From: Castellaniella sp040276065
Lineage (GTDB): Bacteria > Pseudomonadota > Gammaproteobacteria > Burkholderiales > Burkholderiaceae_B
Assembly: GCF_040276065.1 (NCBI RefSeq)
Contig: NZ_JBELOI010000007.1
Location: 1 to 64,000 of the forward strand
Length of the DNA stretch: 64,000 bases
Reading direction: 5' to 3'
The notes below the pieces were generated by a model. The model worked only from the letters and a program-made list of their open reading frames with translations, searched no databases and was not told the origin of the DNA. The position numbers and the translations under genes were made by a program. Shown one piece after another: positions 22,805 through 31,949 of this stretch. How positions within the stretch are numbered: position 1 is the stretch's first letter; each line of letters starts with the position of its first letter.

Positions 22805-24493
22805 TCAGGCCTTTGGCGGCGCGGCCTCCTCCTTGAGCGCGCGTCGCAGGATCTTGCCGACGTTGCTGCGCGGCAGGCTTTCGCGGAACTCCACGTGCCG
22901 GGGCACCTTGTAGCCTGCCAGCAGCGTGCGGCAATGGGCGATCACCTCGGCCTCGGTCAGGGCGGGATTCTTGCGCACCACATAGAGCCTGACCTCCTCG
23001 CCGGAGGTCGCGCTGGGCATGCCGATGGCGGCGGCCTCGAGAATGCCCGGGTGCTCCATGGCGGCGGCCTCGACCTCGTTGGGATAGACGTTGAAACCGG
23101 ACACCAGGATCATGTCCTTTTTGCGATCGAGGATGAAGACATAGCCCTGCTCGTTCATGGATCCAATGTCGCCCGTCATGAGGAAACCGTCGGTGTCGAA
23201 TGTCTTGGCGGTCTCTTCGGGCCGGTTCCAGTATCCGGCAGTGACTTGTGGGCCCTTGACGCAAATCTCGCCCGGCTGGCCGATGGGGACGTCCTGGCCG
23301 TTCTCGCGTATCCTCAGGTCGGTCGAGGGCACCGGCAGGCCAATCGATCCATTGAAGACGATCCGGTCCAGGGGGTTGATCGTCACGGCTGGCGAGGTCT
23401 CGGTCAGGCCGTAGGCCTGGGCGATGGGCCGGCCGGTGACCTTGAGCCAGTGTTGTGCGACCGCATCCTGCACCGCCATGCCTCCGCCCAGCGAGATGCG
23501 CAGGTGGCTGAAGTCCAGGCGCGCGAAATCGGGATGGTTGGCCAGGGCGTTGAACAGGGTGTTGACCCCGGTGAACGCGGTGAAGCGCACCGTGCCCATG
23601 GCCTTGATCAGCGACCGGATGTCGCGCGCGTCGACGATCAGCAGGTTGCTGGCCCCCAGCTTGAAGAACGTCAGACAATTCGCGGTCAGCGCAAAGATAT
23701 GGTAGAGGGGGAGCGCGGTGACGATGCACTCGTGCTCGCCCTCGCAATAGGGCTGTACCCAGGCATGGGCCTGGCAGACGTTGGACACCAGATTGCCGTG
23801 GCTGAGCATGGCGCCCTTGGCCACGCCGGTGGTGCCCCCGGTATATTGCAGCGCCGCCAGGTCCTCGTGGGTCAGATCGGGGCGGGTGTAGGTCTGGCGG
23901 GCCCCCTCGGCCAGGACCTCGGGCAGGCGCTGCGCGCCCGGGATGCGCCAAGGCGGCACCAGGCGCTTGAGGTGGCGCACGACCAGATTCGTGAGCGGGC
24001 CGCGCGGCCAGCCCAGGAGGTCGCCCAGCGCGGTGACCACCACGCGCCGGACCGCCGTGCCATCCATGGCGGCCTGCAGCGTGTGCGCGAAATTCTCGGC
24101 CACGATCACGGTTTCCGCACCCGAATCGACGAGTTGGTGGTTCAGCTCGCGGGCGGTGTACATGGGGTTGGTGTTGACGATCGCGGCGCCCGCCATCAGG
24201 GTGCCGAACAGGCAGACGGGGTATTGCAACAGATTGGGCATCATGAGGGCCACCCGATCGCCCTTGCCGACCCCCTGGGATTGCAGCCAGGCGGCAAAGC
24301 GCTGGGCGAGCGCGTGGGTCTCGGCGTAGCTCAGGGATGCACCCAGGCTGAGGTAGGCCGTGTTGCCGGCGTAGCGCCGGCAACAGTCCTCGAACAGGTG
24401 GACCAGGGAGGCATGGGCCCGGGCCTGGTCGGTGATGTCGGCCGGGACTCCCTTGGGGTAATGTGGCAGCCAGATGCGCTCCATATCCTTCAT
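22805..24493 (-). CDS. fadD: Long-chain-fatty-acid-CoA ligase
   Basis: The 562-aa enzyme activates fatty acids to acyl-CoA through an acyl-adenylate. It has the P-loop-like YTGGTTGVAKGAML near residue 215, the YGLTETSPAV motif, MTGDIG and a C-terminal GYKVPRHVEF with the catalytic-lysine tail SNVGKILRR. The length matches E. coli FadD (561 aa). AGAGG precedes the ATG at 24493. It lies 10 bp downstream of fadE on the same strand, so the two form an operon for the first two steps of fatty-acid degradation. Confidence 0.92.
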   Translation of the reverse strand: MKDMERIWLPHYPKGVPADITDQARAHASLVHLFEDCCRRYAGNTAYLSLGASLSYAETHALAQRFAAWLQSQGVGKGDRVALMMPNLLQYPVCLFGTLMAGAAIVNTNPMYTARELNHQLVDSGAETVIVAENFAHTLQAAMDGTAVRRVVVTALGDLLGWPRGPLTNLVVRHLKRLVPPWRIPGAQRLPEVLAEGARQTYTRPDLTHEDLAALQYTGGTTGVAKGAMLSHGNLVSNVCQAHAWVQPYCEGEHECIVTALPLYHIFALTANCLTFFKLGASNLLIVDARDIRSLIKAMGTVRFTAFTGVNTLFNALANHPDFARLDFSHLRISLGGGMAVQDAVAQHWLKVTGRPIAQAYGLTETSPAVTINPLDRIVFNGSIGLPVPSTDLRIRENGQDVPIGQPGEICVKGPQVTAGYWNRPEETAKTFDTDGFLMTGDIGSMNEQGYVFILDRKKDMILVSGFNVYPNEVEAAAMEHPGILEAAAIGMPSATSGEEVRLYVVRKNPALTEAEVIAHCRTLLAGYKVPRHVEFRESLPRSNVGKILRRALKEEAAPPKA

Positions 24494-24503
24494 TCAGACC
24501 TCT

Positions 24504-26825
24504 TTAGTGTGCGGGGCCGCTCAGGTCCCTGGGGAAATCGTCCACGGCGATGACCCGGTCGCGCAGCGCGTTGCGCTCGGCGATGCGGCGGTGGTCCTCG
24601 TCGGAAATGCCGCCGGCCGCATGGACGGCATCGGCGATGTCGCGCACGTTGGCGCGCGGATCGGCGGGATCGATGCGGCCGGATTTCTCGAACGCGCGGA
24701 TGCGCTTGTCGATCTCGAGCGTATCGTGGGTGGCGAGGAAGGCGGCCTCGATGGCGCCCAGGGGCTCGTCGGTGTCCCGGGGTGCGTAGACGCCGCCGGT
24801 CAGGCGGTCTCGCGTGCCGCCGGGATGGATCAGGGTATCAGTCACGGCCCGCGCCAGGGCGTCGGACGGCGCCCGGAAGGGCCGGCCCCACGGAAAGAGG
24901 GCGATGCGCAACGCGCAGGCGAGCGCGCGGTGGGGGAAGTTGTCGAGCAGGGCCAAGGCGGCGTCCTGCATGCGGCAGAATGCATCCTGAATCGCCCAGT
25001 GCGCCAGCGGCGCGTCCGCCGCTTGGCGGCCCTCGTCCTGGTAGCGTTTGAGCGTGGCTGACACCAGGACCATCTGCGACAGTATGTCGCCCAGCCGCGC
25101 GGACAGACTCTCGCGGCGTTTGAGCGTGCCGCCCAGCGTCAGCATGGCCGCTTCCGCGAGCGTGGCAAAGGCCTCCGAGAACCGTGTGAGCTGCCGGTAA
25201 TAGCGGACCATTTCGGGGGCTACCGCCGCATCCGGCCCCGCCAGCCGGGCCCCGGTCAGGCCATGGCCGATCGCGCGCAGGGCGTTGCGCAGGCCGTGGC
25301 GTGTGTGAGCCCAGAACGCCTGGTCGAAATCCCGCAGGCCCTGCTCGGCGTCCTCGGCCTGCGCCGCGTGCATCTCGGCCAGCACGTAGGGGTGGCAGCG
25401 GATGGCGCCCTGCCCGAAGATGATCAAGCTGCGGGTCAGGATGTTGGCGCCCTCGACCGTGATGCCGACCGGCAGTTGCTGGTAGGCGCGCCCCAGGAAG
25501 TTCGCGGGGCCCAGGCAGATGCCTTTGCCCCCGATCACATCCATGCCGTCATTGACGACGATGCGGCCCCGCTCGGTCACATGGTATTTCACGATGCCCG
25601 ACAGGACCGCGGGCTTTTCGCCCAGGTCGACCCCGCCCGCGGTCATGACGCGCGCCGCGTCCATCATGTAAGTGTGGCCGCCGATGCGCGCCAGCGCCTC
25701 GGTGACCCCTTCGAAGTGATGGATGCGTGTGCGGAATTGATCGCGCACCATGCTGTAGGCCCCCACCGCGCGCGCGGTGAGCTGGGCCATGCCGGCGTAG
25801 GACGAGGGCAGCGAGATCGAGCGCCCGGCGGCGAGGCACTCCATCAGCATGCGCCAGCCCTGGCCGACCATCGCCGGGCCGCCGATGATGAACTCGAGCG
25901 GCATGAACACGTCGTGGCCGCGTGTCGGGCCGTTCATGAACATGGCATCCAGTGGCAGGTGCCGGCGGCCGGTCTCCACCCCCGGGTGATCGGCGGGCAC
26001 CAGCGCGCATGTGATGCCGATATCGCGCGGCCCGCCCAGCAGGCCGTCGGGATCGGTCAGGCGAAAGGCCAGTCCCAGGATCGTGCAGACCGGGCCAAGC
26101 GTGATGTAGCGTTTGTCCCAGGTGACGCGCATGCCGATGACTTCCCGGCCCTGCCATTGCCCTTTGCAGACGACGCCGTGGTCGGGGATGGCGGCCGCGT
26201 CCGATCCCGCCCAGGGACTGGTCAGCGCAAAGGCGGGGACGTCCTCGCCGGCGGCCAGGCGCGGCAGATAGCGGTTCTTTTGTTCCTCGGTGCCGTAGTG
26301 CAATAACAGTTCCGCCGGCCCCAGCGAGTTGGGTACCATCACGCTCACCGACAGGGCCGAACTGCGCGTCGACAGCTTCAGAACCACGGCCGAGTGCGCC
26401 AGGGCCGAGAATCCCAGGCCACCATAGGCTTTGGGAATGATCATGCCGAGGAACCCATGGGCCTTGATGTACTCCCAGGCCTCCGGCGGCAAGTCGTAGT
26501 CCTTGCGGGTGATGCGCCAGTCGTCGACCATGGCGCACAGAACCTCGACCTCGTGGTCGAGGAAGGATTGCTCCTCCTGGCTGAGCCTCGGCGCGGGGAT
26601 GGCGTGCAGCGCCCGCGCGCTGGGGCGGCCCCGGAACAGCTCGCCCTCCCACCATACTGTGCCCGCCTCCAGCGCCTCGCGTTCGGTATCGGACATGCGC
26701 GGCAGGATTCGGCGGAACACGCCGTAGAGCGGGCGGCTGACGTAGCGGATGCGCAGGTCCTCGCGGCCCAGAACGAGGGCGGCTGCGGCGAGGACCAGCA
26801 GAAGCAGGATGAGCAACGCAGTCAT
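24504..26825 (-). CDS. fadE: Acyl-CoA dehydrogenase FadE (large, membrane-associated type)
   Basis: The 773-aa protein matches the large FadE type of gammaproteobacteria rather than the 380-aa soluble enzymes. It has a hydrophobic N-terminal helix (about residues 2-20), the FALTSPWAGSDAAAIPD flavin-binding region, a central ITVEGANILTRS segment and a long C-terminal DUF1974-type domain ending in DDFPRDLSGPAH. It catalyses the first oxidation of beta-oxidation with FAD. The gene precedes fadD by 10 bp, and a perfect palindrome lies 42 bp upstream of its start. Confidence 0.92.
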   Translation of the reverse strand: MTALLILLLLVLAAAALVLGREDLRIRYVSRPLYGVFRRILPRMSDTEREALEAGTVWWEGELFRGRPSARALHAIPAPRLSQEEQSFLDHEVEVLCAMVDDWRITRKDYDLPPEAWEYIKAHGFLGMIIPKAYGGLGFSALAHSAVVLKLSTRSSALSVSVMVPNSLGPAELLLHYGTEEQKNRYLPRLAAGEDVPAFALTSPWAGSDAAAIPDHGVVCKGQWQGREVIGMRVTWDKRYITLGPVCTILGLAFRLTDPDGLLGGPRDIGITCALVPADHPGVETGRRHLPLDAMFMNGPTRGHDVFMPLEFIIGGPAMVGQGWRMLMECLAAGRSISLPSSYAGMAQLTARAVGAYSMVRDQFRTRIHHFEGVTEALARIGGHTYMMDAARVMTAGGVDLGEKPAVLSGIVKYHVTERGRIVVNDGMDVIGGKGICLGPANFLGRAYQQLPVGITVEGANILTRSLIIFGQGAIRCHPYVLAEMHAAQAEDAEQGLRDFDQAFWAHTRHGLRNALRAIGHGLTGARLAGPDAAVAPEMVRYYRQLTRFSEAFATLAEAAMLTLGGTLKRRESLSARLGDILSQMVLVSATLKRYQDEGRQAADAPLAHWAIQDAFCRMQDAALALLDNFPHRALACALRIALFPWGRPFRAPSDALARAVTDTLIHPGGTRDRLTGGVYAPRDTDEPLGAIEAAFLATHDTLEIDKRIRAFEKSGRIDPADPRANVRDIADAVHAAGGISDEDHRRIAERNALRDRVIAVDDFPRDLSGPAH

Positions 26826-26866
26826 GATCGGGTCTCCTTGGCGGCGCGTGGGCGGCCGGCGGGTTT

Positions 26867-26898
26867 CTAGTCTCGTGTTTTATCAAACACGAGACTAG
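26867..26898 (-). promoter_or_regulatory. Perfect 14-bp inverted repeat upstream of fadE
   Basis: Arms CTAGTCTCGTGTTT and AAACACGAGACTAG flank a 4-nt centre (26881-26884). It includes the stop codon of the aldehyde dehydrogenase gene. Read on the minus strand it is followed by AAACCC, not a T run, so it is a poor intrinsic terminator. The location upstream of fadE fits an operator for a TetR-type fatty-acid regulator; this is inference. Confidence 0.6.
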
Positions 26899-28322
26899 AG
26901 TTGGGTGACGAACTTGGTGACGAGGTAGCCGTCAAAGGTTTCGCTGCCGCCTTCGCTGCCGATGCCGCTGTCCTTGACGCCGCCAAAGGGGGTCTCGGGC
27001 AGGGCGGAGCCGAAATGGTTGATGTTGACCATGCCCGATTCCAGTTCCTGCGATGCGCGGTGCGCCATGTGCAGGCTGCGGGTGAACACGTACGCCGACA
27101 GGCCGAAGGGCAGCGAATTGGCCCGCCGCAGGGCGTCGTCCGGATCGCTGAAACGGCTGATGGGCGCGATCGGGCCGAAGGGCTCCTCGGTCATCAGCAG
27201 GGCGTCGTCGGGCAGCCCGCCGATCACCGTGGGTTCGAAAAAGAACCCCGGCCTGTCCAGTCGCGAGCCGCCCAGCAGCACCTCGCCGCCGCGCGCGCGG
27301 GCATCCTCGATGAAACGTTCCATGGCTGGAATGCGCCGCTCGTGCGCGAGAGGGCCCATGTCGGTGTCCGGCGCCAAGCCGTCGCCCACGCGCACACCGC
27401 GCAGTTCATCGAGGAAGGCCTCGACGAAGGCGTCGTAGGCGCCGTCCTGGACGTAGAACCTGGTCGGCGAGACGCACACCTGCCCGGCATTGCGGACCTT
27501 GAAGCGCGCGAGCTGGCGCGCCGCGCGCGGCGCGTCGGCATCGTCGAACACCAGCACTGGCGAGTGGCCGCCGAGCTCCATGGTGACGCGCTTCATGTGC
27601 GCGCCGGCCAGCGCAGCGAGCTGTTTACCCACCGGCACCGAGCCGGTGAACGAGACCTTGCGTACGATGGGCGAGCGGATCAGGGTGTCCGACACCTCGG
27701 CGGGCACCCCCCAGACCACGTTGAGCACCCCTGGGGGCAGCCCGGCGTCGTGGAACATGCGGGCGATGGCCATGACGGCGCTGGGCGCGTCCTCCGGCCC
27801 CTTGAGGATGATGGTGCAGCCCGCGCCGACGGCCGCGCAAATCTTGCGGATGGCCTGGTTGTAGGGGAAGTTCCAGGGGGTGAATGCCGCGCACACGCCC
27901 ACCGGTTCGCGCAGCACCATCTGGCGCACCTCGGGCTTGCGCGCCGGGATGACGCGCCCATAGATGCGCCGGCATTCCTCGGCGTGCCAGTCGGCATGGT
28001 CGGCGCAGGCGATGATCTCGCCGCGCGACTCGGCCAGCGGCTTGCCCTGGTCCAGCGTCAGGGCCTGGGCGATGTCCTCGGCGCGTTCGCGGGTCAGTTG
28101 CCCGACTCGGCGCAGGATGGCCGAGCGTTCCATCGGCGAGCTGTGGCGCCACTGGCCAAAGGCGCGCTGAGCGGCCGCGAGGGCGCGCTGCAGGTCCTCG
28201 GGGCGGGCGTGGGGGAGGTGTCCCAGGACCTCGCCGGTGGCGGGGTTGACGACGTCCTGCTCGTGGCGGCCTTCACCACCCAGGAATTCGCCGTCGATGT
28301 AAAGGGCGAGGGGGGCATACAT
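26895..28322 (-). CDS. NAD(P)-dependent aldehyde dehydrogenase, succinate-semialdehyde dehydrogenase type
   Basis: The 475-aa enzyme has the family elements in order: AAFTPWNFPYNQAIRKI, the FTGSVPVGKQL cofactor turn, general-base Glu in VTMELGGHSP (about 249), nucleophile Cys in NAGQVCVSPTRF (about 282), and TEEPFGPIAP. The closest branch appears to be GabD-like, but related enzymes oxidise other aliphatic aldehydes. AGGAG precedes the ATG at 28322. It lies upstream of fadE in the same direction, separated by the palindrome at 26867, and its stop codon lies inside that palindrome. Confidence 0.87.
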   Translation of the reverse strand: MYAPLALYIDGEFLGGEGRHEQDVVNPATGEVLGHLPHARPEDLQRALAAAQRAFGQWRHSSPMERSAILRRVGQLTRERAEDIAQALTLDQGKPLAESRGEIIACADHADWHAEECRRIYGRVIPARKPEVRQMVLREPVGVCAAFTPWNFPYNQAIRKICAAVGAGCTIILKGPEDAPSAVMAIARMFHDAGLPPGVLNVVWGVPAEVSDTLIRSPIVRKVSFTGSVPVGKQLAALAGAHMKRVTMELGGHSPVLVFDDADAPRAARQLARFKVRNAGQVCVSPTRFYVQDGAYDAFVEAFLDELRGVRVGDGLAPDTDMGPLAHERRIPAMERFIEDARARGGEVLLGGSRLDRPGFFFEPTVIGGLPDDALLMTEEPFGPIAPISRFSDPDDALRRANSLPFGLSAYVFTRSLHMAHRASQELESGMVNINHFGSALPETPFGGVKDSGIGSEGGSETFDGYLVTKFVTQL

Positions 28323-28515
28323 GCGATTGTTCTCCTGAATATCCGATGATAGCTCGCAGCCCCGGCCGCACGGGACCCCGGCGCGGACGCTTTGTCTGGA
28401 ACCACAGGTAACGCGCGCGCCTCGATACTGTCAAGCTTGGGGGGATTTTCTTGGGGTTTTGGGTCGCAGAGGATACACTGCTGGGCAGTTCATTCAGGCA
28501 CGGCATCTGGACAGT

Positions 28516-30417
28516 ATGGCTTCCTTGCGGCAACTCCTGGTGATTTCCTCGATCGTCATCGCCTGCATCCTGGTGGGCATGCTCGCCATGGGCCTGAGCA
28601 TGATGAGCCGCAGCCTGCAGATTCAGTCTCAGGCCGATAGCGAAAACGCGGTGGCGACCCTGGCCTTGGCTCTGCAGGGCCAGCCCGATGCCGCTGCGCG
28701 CGCCCGGGTGCTGGATGCGGCGTTCCAGCAAGGCCGCTTCCAGACGCTGCGTCTGGAATCCGCCGATGGCGGTCCGGTGTACGAGGGTACGCACAGCGGC
28801 GGCACCGTGGGCGATGCGCCGGCCTGGTTCGCCGGCCTGGCCGCGGCCAAGCCGCACGTCGCGCAGCGGCGCCTCGCGGATGGCGCCTCCCTCGGCCTGG
28901 TCATGGATCCCCGCCCCGGGCTCGACGCACTGTGGGCCCATGCGGTCCAGTGGGCCTTGTTGGCCCTGGGCATCGCCGCCTTCTGGGCACTGTTCGCGGC
29001 GGCCCTGATCGCGCGCCTGCACCGCGAGTTCGGCGAACTGGCGGGAGGCGCGCCCGAGATCAAGGTCACGGATTCCGCGCCTGCCGATGCGGCCGAACTC
29101 ATCGATGTGGTGGACGATCGCGTCCCGCCTACCGTCGACGAGCAGCTCGCACGCATCGAGATCCTGGAAATCGAGCTCAATCGCGACCCGGTCACGGGCT
29201 TGGCCAACCGCGCCTACTTCCTCAATGCGCTCAAGCGCCTGCTGCGCGACGACACGCGCCAGGGCGCGGTCAGCGGCTATATCCTGCTGATGCGCCAGCG
29301 CGACATGGCCCGCATCCAGAACCAGACCCCGCGCGGCGAGGTCGACGACTGGCTGCGCCTGCTGGGCCAGCGCCTGACCGCAACCATCGATGAGTATCCC
29401 GCCACGCAATCCCTTGTGGCGCGCCTGAACGGCGCGGACTTCGTGGTGCTGTTCCCGGTGGGCGGCGGCCCCGAGGTCATGCGTCCGATCCAGCGGCTGC
29501 GCCAGGTACTCGACACGCTGCGCCTGCCGCTCGACAGCCACAACCTGTCGCGCTGGGCGCTGGCCCTGACCGACTACACTGCCCAGTGCACCACCAAAGA
29601 GGTCCTGACCCGCTTGGATCTGGCCCTGATGTGCGCCGAGAGTGCCGGCCATGCCGAGGTCGAGTTCATGTCCCATGCCGACCGCCAGGACGACGTTCCG
29701 CTGTTCGGCGAAGCCTCCTGGCGCGCACTGATCGGCCAGGCCTTGGCGCACGACCGCTTCAAGCTGGACGCCCGGCCGGTCCTCTATGAGGGCGACGAGA
29801 TCGGGGCTCGTTATGAGGCCACCCTCAGTCTGCACGAGGACGATCCGGGGCAGCCCGCGATTTCGGGCTTCCTGTTCATGCCCGCCGCCCAGCGTCTGGG
29901 CCTGTCCGCCGCCTGCGACCTGCGTGCCATTGCCTTGGGGCTGGGATGGCTGGGCGCCCATGAGGGCGCCCTGGTGGTGCGGGCCTCGGTCGCTTCCCTG
30001 CTCGACGGTCATTTCCGCGACGAGGCCGCGCAGTTGCTGCGGCGCGGGGACGAGGACCTCGCGCCGCGCCTGGCGATCGAGCTCGACGCCTACGGTCTGG
30101 TGCATCATCCCGAGGTGTTCAAGGCCTTCGCCCAGGCCGTGATGGCGGCGGGCAGCCACGTCGGCCTGCGAGGCCTGGACATGCAGACCGAGGCCCTGCA
30201 GCATATCCATGAGGTCGATTTCACCTATGTGAAGCTGGGTGGCAGCCTGGTGCGCAACCTCGTGTCCAGCCCCGGCGGTGCCCAGATCCTGATTGCGGTC
30301 ACCGAGACTGCCATCGGGATGGGGATGAAGGTCTATGTGGACGACGTCGAGGACGCGCGCGCGCGCCGCATGGTCGAGGAATATGGGGCTTTGCCCCGGG
30401 CCGTCCAGCCAGCCTGA
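28516..30417 (+). CDS. LapD-like c-di-GMP receptor with degenerate GGDEF and EAL domains
   Basis: The 633-aa membrane protein has an N-terminal transmembrane helix (about 8-30), a periplasmic LapD/MoxY-type segment, a second helix (about 140-163), then GGDEF- and EAL-like domains. The GGDEF site reads NGADF and the EAL motif reads EATL, so neither catalytic site looks functional. This fits LapD, which binds c-di-GMP and controls a periplasmic adhesin protease. ATG 28516 is chosen over the upstream in-frame TTG 28459, because the hydrophobic helix then lies at the N-terminus. No LapG protease or adhesin gene is nearby. Confidence 0.78.
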   Translation: MASLRQLLVISSIVIACILVGMLAMGLSMMSRSLQIQSQADSENAVATLALALQGQPDAAARARVLDAAFQQGRFQTLRLESADGGPVYEGTHSGGTVGDAPAWFAGLAAAKPHVAQRRLADGASLGLVMDPRPGLDALWAHAVQWALLALGIAAFWALFAAALIARLHREFGELAGGAPEIKVTDSAPADAAELIDVVDDRVPPTVDEQLARIEILEIELNRDPVTGLANRAYFLNALKRLLRDDTRQGAVSGYILLMRQRDMARIQNQTPRGEVDDWLRLLGQRLTATIDEYPATQSLVARLNGADFVVLFPVGGGPEVMRPIQRLRQVLDTLRLPLDSHNLSRWALALTDYTAQCTTKEVLTRLDLALMCAESAGHAEVEFMSHADRQDDVPLFGEASWRALIGQALAHDRFKLDARPVLYEGDEIGARYEATLSLHEDDPGQPAISGFLFMPAAQRLGLSAACDLRAIALGLGWLGAHEGALVVRASVASLLDGHFRDEAAQLLRRGDEDLAPRLAIELDAYGLVHHPEVFKAFAQAVMAAGSHVGLRGLDMQTEALQHIHEVDFTYVKLGGSLVRNLVSSPGGAQILIAVTETAIGMGMKVYVDDVEDARARRMVEEYGALPRAVQPA

Positions 30418-30466
30418 CCCCGCCCGCGGATTCGTCGGCACCCCTGGTCGGCACGACTCTGGAGTT

Positions 30467-31228
30467 TTATGACCACTTCATCTTCGGCTCGGCCGCCTTG
30501 CTGCGCCGCTCCAGCGCCCGCAGGAATATCTGATGCACGTCCACGCGGCCGGCGCGCTGCGGCGGTCCTTGCAGCCGGGTTTCGATCAACGACAGGTGGG
30601 ACATCATGGCGTGGTGGGCCTCGTACATATCGCGTTTGGCCAGGGCCGACAGGATGACGCGATGCTCGTGGCACGAACAGAACGCCGCATTGCTGGGATC
30701 GAGAAAGGCCGAGAACAGGTTGGACTTGGACAGCAAGGCATCCAACTGCTGAGTGATCAAGGGATTACCGATGAACTGCGCCAGCATCCTGTGAAAATGA
30801 GAGGTCTCCAGAATGAAATCGGAGCGGCTGCCTGTTTCGGCCAGTTGCTGCTCGATCCGCATGTGATCTTCGAGCATGCGCAGCTCGTGGTCGTTGATGC
30901 GCTCGCACAGCGTCACGCAGATGCCCGACTCGAGCACCCGGCGCGCACCGAACAGTTCGCGGGCGTTCTCGAGGGTTGGTTTCGGGACGATGGTGCCGAT
31001 ATATGGGACGATCTCGAGGACATTCTCGTAGCCCAGGCGCCTGAGGACCTTGCGCAGGCGCTCGCGCGTCACGCCGAACAGCGGGGCGAGGCGGGCCTCC
31101 GGCAGCCGCGTGCCGGCCGGGACTTGCCCCGAGAGGATCGTCTCCTTGATGATGCTGTAGATGTCTTCCTCAGAGTATGAAGACCCATCCGGATGCGCTG
31201 CCCTGGTTTGCTCCTCGCCTGTTTTCAT
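30467..31228 (-). CDS. GntR-family transcriptional regulator (FadR/FCD type)
   Basis: The 253-aa protein has an N-terminal winged helix (EDIYSIIKETILSGQVPAG, LPEARLAPLFGVTRERLRKVL) followed by an all-helical FCD effector domain with the HFHRMLAQFIGNPLI metal-site region and the HRVILSALAKRD helix. Members usually repress adjacent catabolic genes. ATG 31228 fits the family start; the frame is open back to 31342, but that would run into the divergent gene. The start lies only 16 bp from the racemase-like start on the opposite strand, which is its probable target. Confidence 0.83.
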   Translation of the reverse strand: MKTGEEQTRAAHPDGSSYSEEDIYSIIKETILSGQVPAGTRLPEARLAPLFGVTRERLRKVLRRLGYENVLEIVPYIGTIVPKPTLENARELFGARRVLESGICVTLCERINDHELRMLEDHMRIEQQLAETGSRSDFILETSHFHRMLAQFIGNPLITQQLDALLSKSNLFSAFLDPSNAAFCSCHEHRVILSALAKRDMYEAHHAMMSHLSLIETRLQGPPQRAGRVDVHQIFLRALERRSKAAEPKMKWS

Positions 31229-31244
31229 ATTCACGACTGACTGA

Positions 31245-31949
31245 ATGACGATGCATATACAGATACTGAATCCGAATGCGCAGACCGACATCGCGCCCCG
31301 CTTGGCCGACCTCGTGCGTGCGCGCTGCGAGGGCGATGCCACGGTCGCGTGGCAGACGCTGGAACACGCCCCCGCTTATCTGGACCACCCCGGCGCGCTT
31401 GCCGCCCTGGTGCCCGACATGCGTCGGGCGCTGCAGTGCGCCGTGCCACGACCGGATCTGGCCCTGGTGGCGTGTTTCAGTGATGCGCGGCGCGAACTGG
31501 CGGAGGGGTCTGCGCCTTTTCCGGTATTCACGATCGCTGACTACAGTATCATAGCCCTGGGCTTGCGCGGCCAGCCGTTTTCCATTGTCACCGGCGGGAC
31601 CGCATGGGTCGGACCTATACGCGACCATGTCCATGCGCTGGGCTTCGCGGATTTGCTCTCGAGCGTGCGCGCCAGCCCGGGCAATGCCCTGCAGATCATG
31701 AGGCCCGGCAGCGACGCCCGCCGCGCGTTCGACGCCTTGCTGGATGCCTGTGTCGCCGAGGACGGCGCCGCTGGCGTGCTGCTGGCGGGCGGGGGATTCA
31801 TCGGTGCCGGGCCCGTGTTCAGGATGCAGCGAAGCACGGACGGGCTCTTCGATTGCGGCGAGCTTGCAGCCGAGGTGGCCGGTCGAATCGTTGCCGGGCG
31901 CCTCGACTGCACAAGCCCCGCCGCCCTGATCGATGGCCTGCGGCCCTGA
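31245..31949 (+). CDS. Asp/Glu/hydantoin racemase family protein
   Basis: The 234-aa product has the N-terminal ILNPNAQ of hydantoin and Asp/Glu racemases and the first catalytic cysteine in ALVACFSD. The second expected cysteine (GCAG-type motif) is replaced by LLAGGGF, so it may not racemise by the classical two-cysteine mechanism; decarboxylases and isomerases of the superfamily use one cysteine. There is no clear Shine-Dalgarno site; ATG 31251 is an alternative start. It diverges from the GntR regulator gene, the likely control pair. Confidence 0.75.
   Translation: MTMHIQILNPNAQTDIAPRLADLVRARCEGDATVAWQTLEHAPAYLDHPGALAALVPDMRRALQCAVPRPDLALVACFSDARRELAEGSAPFPVFTIADYSIIALGLRGQPFSIVTGGTAWVGPIRDHVHALGFADLLSSVRASPGNALQIMRPGSDARRAFDALLDACVAEDGAAGVLLAGGGFIGAGPVFRMQRSTDGLFDCGELAAEVAGRIVAGRLDCTSPAALIDGLRP

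Noticed and set aside
22895..24553. A 552-codon open frame on the plus strand opposite fadD
   Set aside because: It is exactly antisense to fadD with a low-complexity composition; fadD has all family motifs. Long antisense frames are common in GC-rich genes.
26901..28349. A 482-codon open frame on the plus strand opposite the aldehyde dehydrogenase
   Set aside because: The minus-strand product has the catalytic Glu and Cys motifs in proper order; the plus-strand translation has no recognisable domain.
28273..30441. A 722-codon open frame on the minus strand opposite the LapD-like gene
   Set aside because: The translation is rich in Gln, His and Arg without domain patterns, as expected for the antisense of a GC-rich gene; the plus-strand protein has transmembrane helices and GGDEF/EAL-like domains.
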